Shown here piece after piece: positions 62,508-64,000 of a stretch of 64,000 nucleotides of DNA. The notes under the pieces are model-generated. The model was not told the origin of the DNA. It ran no database searches and saw nothing but the letters and a program-made list of their open reading frames with translations. Source of the DNA: Acidobacteriota bacterium (GTDB lineage: Bacteria; Acidobacteriota; Thermoanaerobaculia; Multivoradales; Multivoraceae); assembly GCA_003388555.1 (NCBI GenBank), contig QQVD01000048.1, forward strand, positions 186,001-250,000, given 5' to 3'. How positions within the stretch are numbered: the first letter of the stretch is position 1; each line of letters starts with the position of its first letter. The position numbers were made by a program, and so were the translations under genes.

Positions 62508-63521
62508 ATGAGTGAAGACACCCGATCGAGGAGCGGCTGCTGGCGTTGCGGCTGCTGGGGCTGCCTGGCCGTCGTGGTCGGCGGCATCCTCCTGCTCGTC
62601 GTCATGGGCGTGGCGCAGTACGCCCGCCAGCGCGGCGAAGCGGTGGTCGAGGAAGTCACCAGCGATCGCGCGTTGCCCACCGTCGCAGACCTCGAGGCGC
62701 TGCGTCGCGCCGGCGAGATCGGTGGCCCGACCAGACTGCCCGATGCCGAGGACTCGGCGGGAGTCGCGGTGGGCACGGTCGAGCTCGATCTCGGGCTCGG
62801 CGAGTTCGAGATCGTCGCCGGGCCTCCGGGCTCCGGCGTCGAGGTCAGTGGCACCTACGAGCCCGATGCCTTCAACCTGCGTGAGGAGCTCGAGCAGCGC
62901 GACGACGGCAGCTGGACCTACCGCCTCTCCTTCCGGCCACGTGGCGGCATGCTGGGGATGATGTTCACCGGCGCCGGCAACGACCCGCAGAATCGGCTGC
63001 GCATCTCGCTGCCGCCGGACAAGCCCTTCGATCTGGTCGGCGAATGGGGCGTCGGCGAGGTCCACGCCGAGCTGGGTGGTCTGTGGCTGCGCACGGTCGA
63101 CCTCGAGATCGGCACCGGCGGTCACTCGGTGAGCTTCTCCACCCCCACGGTCCAGCCGGTGGGTGAGGTCCGGCTGCGCAAGTCGATCGGTGAGCTCGAG
63201 GTCGATCAGCTCGGCAACGCCTCGCCTGCCAGCGCGGTGATCACCCAGCGCATCGGCGAGCTGCGCGTCGACCTCGACGGCGCCTGGATCGCCGACGCCG
63301 ACCTCACGCTGCGCAACCGGCTGGGAGAGCTCGACGTCGACGCGCCGCGCGGGGCGCGGATCGAGGTCAGCGGCGAGGCTCAGGGACTGGTCGAGAGGCG
63401 CATCGACCTGCCGGACGAGAGCGCACTTCCCGACGACGCGCCGCTCCTGCGCCTCGACCTCAGCGCGCAGGTCGGCGAGGTGCGGGTCGATCCGCCGCGC
63501 CGGGGAGAGGATGGGGGATAG
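62508..63521 (+). CDS. Toast-rack-type membrane-anchored protein (DUF4097/LiaF-like)
   Basis: A 337-residue protein. A Cys-rich cytoplasmic N-terminus (SGCWRCGCWGCL) is followed by one transmembrane helix (AVVVGGILLLVVMGVA) and repetitive beta strands: VGTVELDLGLGEFEIVAG, GVGEVHAELGGL, SIGELEVDQLGN, RIGELRVDLDG, LGELDVDAPRG, as in toast-rack/LiaF-like domains. The function is unknown; such domains are often found in envelope-stress sensors. Telomere-like repeats begin right after it. Confidence 0.75.
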   Translation: MSEDTRSRSGCWRCGCWGCLAVVVGGILLLVVMGVAQYARQRGEAVVEEVTSDRALPTVADLEALRRAGEIGGPTRLPDAEDSAGVAVGTVELDLGLGEFEIVAGPPGSGVEVSGTYEPDAFNLREELEQRDDGSWTYRLSFRPRGGMLGMMFTGAGNDPQNRLRISLPPDKPFDLVGEWGVGEVHAELGGLWLRTVDLEIGTGGHSVSFSTPTVQPVGEVRLRKSIGELEVDQLGNASPASAVITQRIGELRVDLDGAWIADADLTLRNRLGELDVDAPRGARIEVSGEAQGLVERRIDLPDESALPDDAPLLRLDLSAQVGEVRVDPPRRGEDGG

Positions 63522-63580
63522 GGGTGTAGGGGATGGGGACCGAGGAGAGGGTGTAGGGGTTAGGGGATAGGGGTTGGGGG
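63522..63580 (+). repeat. G-rich heptamer-type array (TTAGGGG-like)
   Basis: Runs of four to five G separated by TTA, ATA or TT, for example GGGGTTAGGGGATAGGGG, starting right after a stop codon. The pattern fits a four-stranded (G-quadruplex-forming) sequence and is the reverse complement of the C-rich array at 63680-63772. Confidence 0.7.
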
Positions 63581-63679
63581 AACAGTGAGGTCGCGGTTCC
63601 GCCGCGATCGTGGCCGATGGTCTGCCGATGCGCTCCTCCGGGAGCGCGGAACGGAAGCGAGACTTTGTACACGGGTCCT

Positions 63680-63772
63680 TGTTCCCTGTTCCCTGTTCCC
63701 TTGCCCCTAACCCCTAACCCCTAACCCCCAACCCCCAACCCCCTGACCCCCAACCCCCAACCCCCAACCCCT
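63680..63772 (+). repeat. C-rich heptamer arrays (TTCCCTG, CCCCTAA, CCCCCAA)
   Basis: Tandem heptamers: TTCCCTG about 2.5 copies at 63681-63699, then CCCCTAA three copies grading into CCCCCAA. A shorter relative with ACCCCCAACCCCC lies at 55025-55050, before another gene. Confidence 0.75.
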
Positions 63773-63876
63773 CCTCTTCCCGGCGAGCGATCGCCCCGAC
63801 TTGCTACTGTCTGCCCCGAAGCCCCGACTGGTCGACGCGGCCCCGTGCCTGCGTCGAGGAGAGAACCTCAGCCCCG

Positions 63877-63966
63877 ATGACGCCGTTCGATTCGAAGGTG
63901 GCTCGAAGGCGCGCCCACCGTGATGCGGTGGGGCTGCAAGCACTCGTCCGGCGAGTGACCCGATGA
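63877..63966 (+). CDS. Possible 29-residue leader ORF
   Basis: ATG 63877 follows a GAGGAGAG about 15 bases away and reads MTPFDSKVARRRAHRDAVGL and nine more codons to a TGA that overlaps ATG 63963 as ATGA. It may be a leader or a chance frame; it is too short for a firm call. Confidence 0.25.
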   Translation: MTPFDSKVARRRAHRDAVGLQALVRRVTR

Positions 63967-64000
63967 GCGACGCGGCTCGGGACGGTGGGATCTTCCTCCA
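63963..64000 (+). CDS. Start of a gene truncated by the window edge
   Basis: ATG 63963 begins MSDAARDGGIFL and runs off the window end. The overlap with the preceding mini-ORF is the only support for the start; no family can be read. Confidence 0.3.
   Translation, partial: MSDAARDGGIFL

Larger units (their letters stand above)
63522..63962. other. Intergenic region dominated by G-rich and C-rich repeats
   Basis: This 441-base region contains the G-rich array, the C-rich array and, near its right end, a promoter-like TGCTACTGT (63802-63810) and a 29-codon open frame (63877-63966). No larger gene is supported. Confidence 0.5.

Noticed and set aside
63680-63772. A CRISPR array or true chromosome telomere.
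   Set aside because: The repeats are 7 bases with no unique spacers, and they occur inside sequence flanked by genes, so neither an array nor a chromosome end.

Overview
The window is about 70% G+C and tightly packed on both strands. It looks like a bacterial chromosome segment from the Acidobacteriota, possibly a Thermoanaerobaculia-like lineage. That placement is inferred from an Alternative Complex III plus A2-type caa3 oxidase locus, many FG-GAP/UnbV (CRTAC1-type) proteins and TPR lipoproteins, an exosortase H module, and frequent TTG/GTG starts. No rRNA, tRNA, transposase, phage gene or CRISPR array was seen.

Layout. 1-12.2 kb is an export-related block: two divergent CRTAC1-type FG-GAP proteins, then a leftward run of four envelope genes (SurA/PpiC-like isomerase, sulfatase-fold hydrolase with TPRs, second PpiC-like lipoprotein, TPR lipoprotein), and a secreted protein of unknown function with its own terminator. 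12.7-20.2 kb has an amidase lipoprotein, SMC, and exosortase H with its membrane partner. 20.6-24.7 kb is a pyrimidine operon (pyrR-pyrB-pyrC) coupled to an inositol-monophosphatase-family gene. 25.3-27.4 kb pairs a membrane-anchored M23 peptidase with a bactofilin-like protein. 27.4-31.1 kb has a paraoxonase-like protein, a parallel beta-helix lipoprotein and a diheme cytochrome c lipoprotein, followed by a HAD hydrolase and a leftward sulfurtransferase.

33.1-46.4 kb is the respiratory core: ActA-F (Alternative Complex III), a one-helix protein, a SCO-type copper chaperone and CoxB-A-C-D. Quinol electrons would pass through ActB and the ActA/ActE haems to the cytochrome c domain fused to CoxB and on to the oxidase. 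A perfect TGTGA-N6-TCACA box lies in the divergent promoter region before actA. 46.6-51.1 kb encodes an ABC/HlyD-type export system, followed by a YhbY-type RNA-binding protein.

52.7-54.9 kb holds the most striking element: a UGSC-family selenoprotein read through an in-frame TGA with a hairpin immediately downstream. It sits behind a gene for a thioredoxin-like CPTC domain fused to a large domain I do not recognise. 55-63.5 kb has a histidine phosphatase, a Leu/Ile/Val-type binding lipoprotein, an HMG-CoA-synthase-like/DUF35 fusion paired with a thiolase, an Smr-domain protein, a histidine-kinase-like protein lacking a recognisable ATPase, an SDR oxidoreductase and a toast-rack-like membrane protein. 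The window ends in telomere-like G-rich/C-rich heptamer repeats and the start of another gene.
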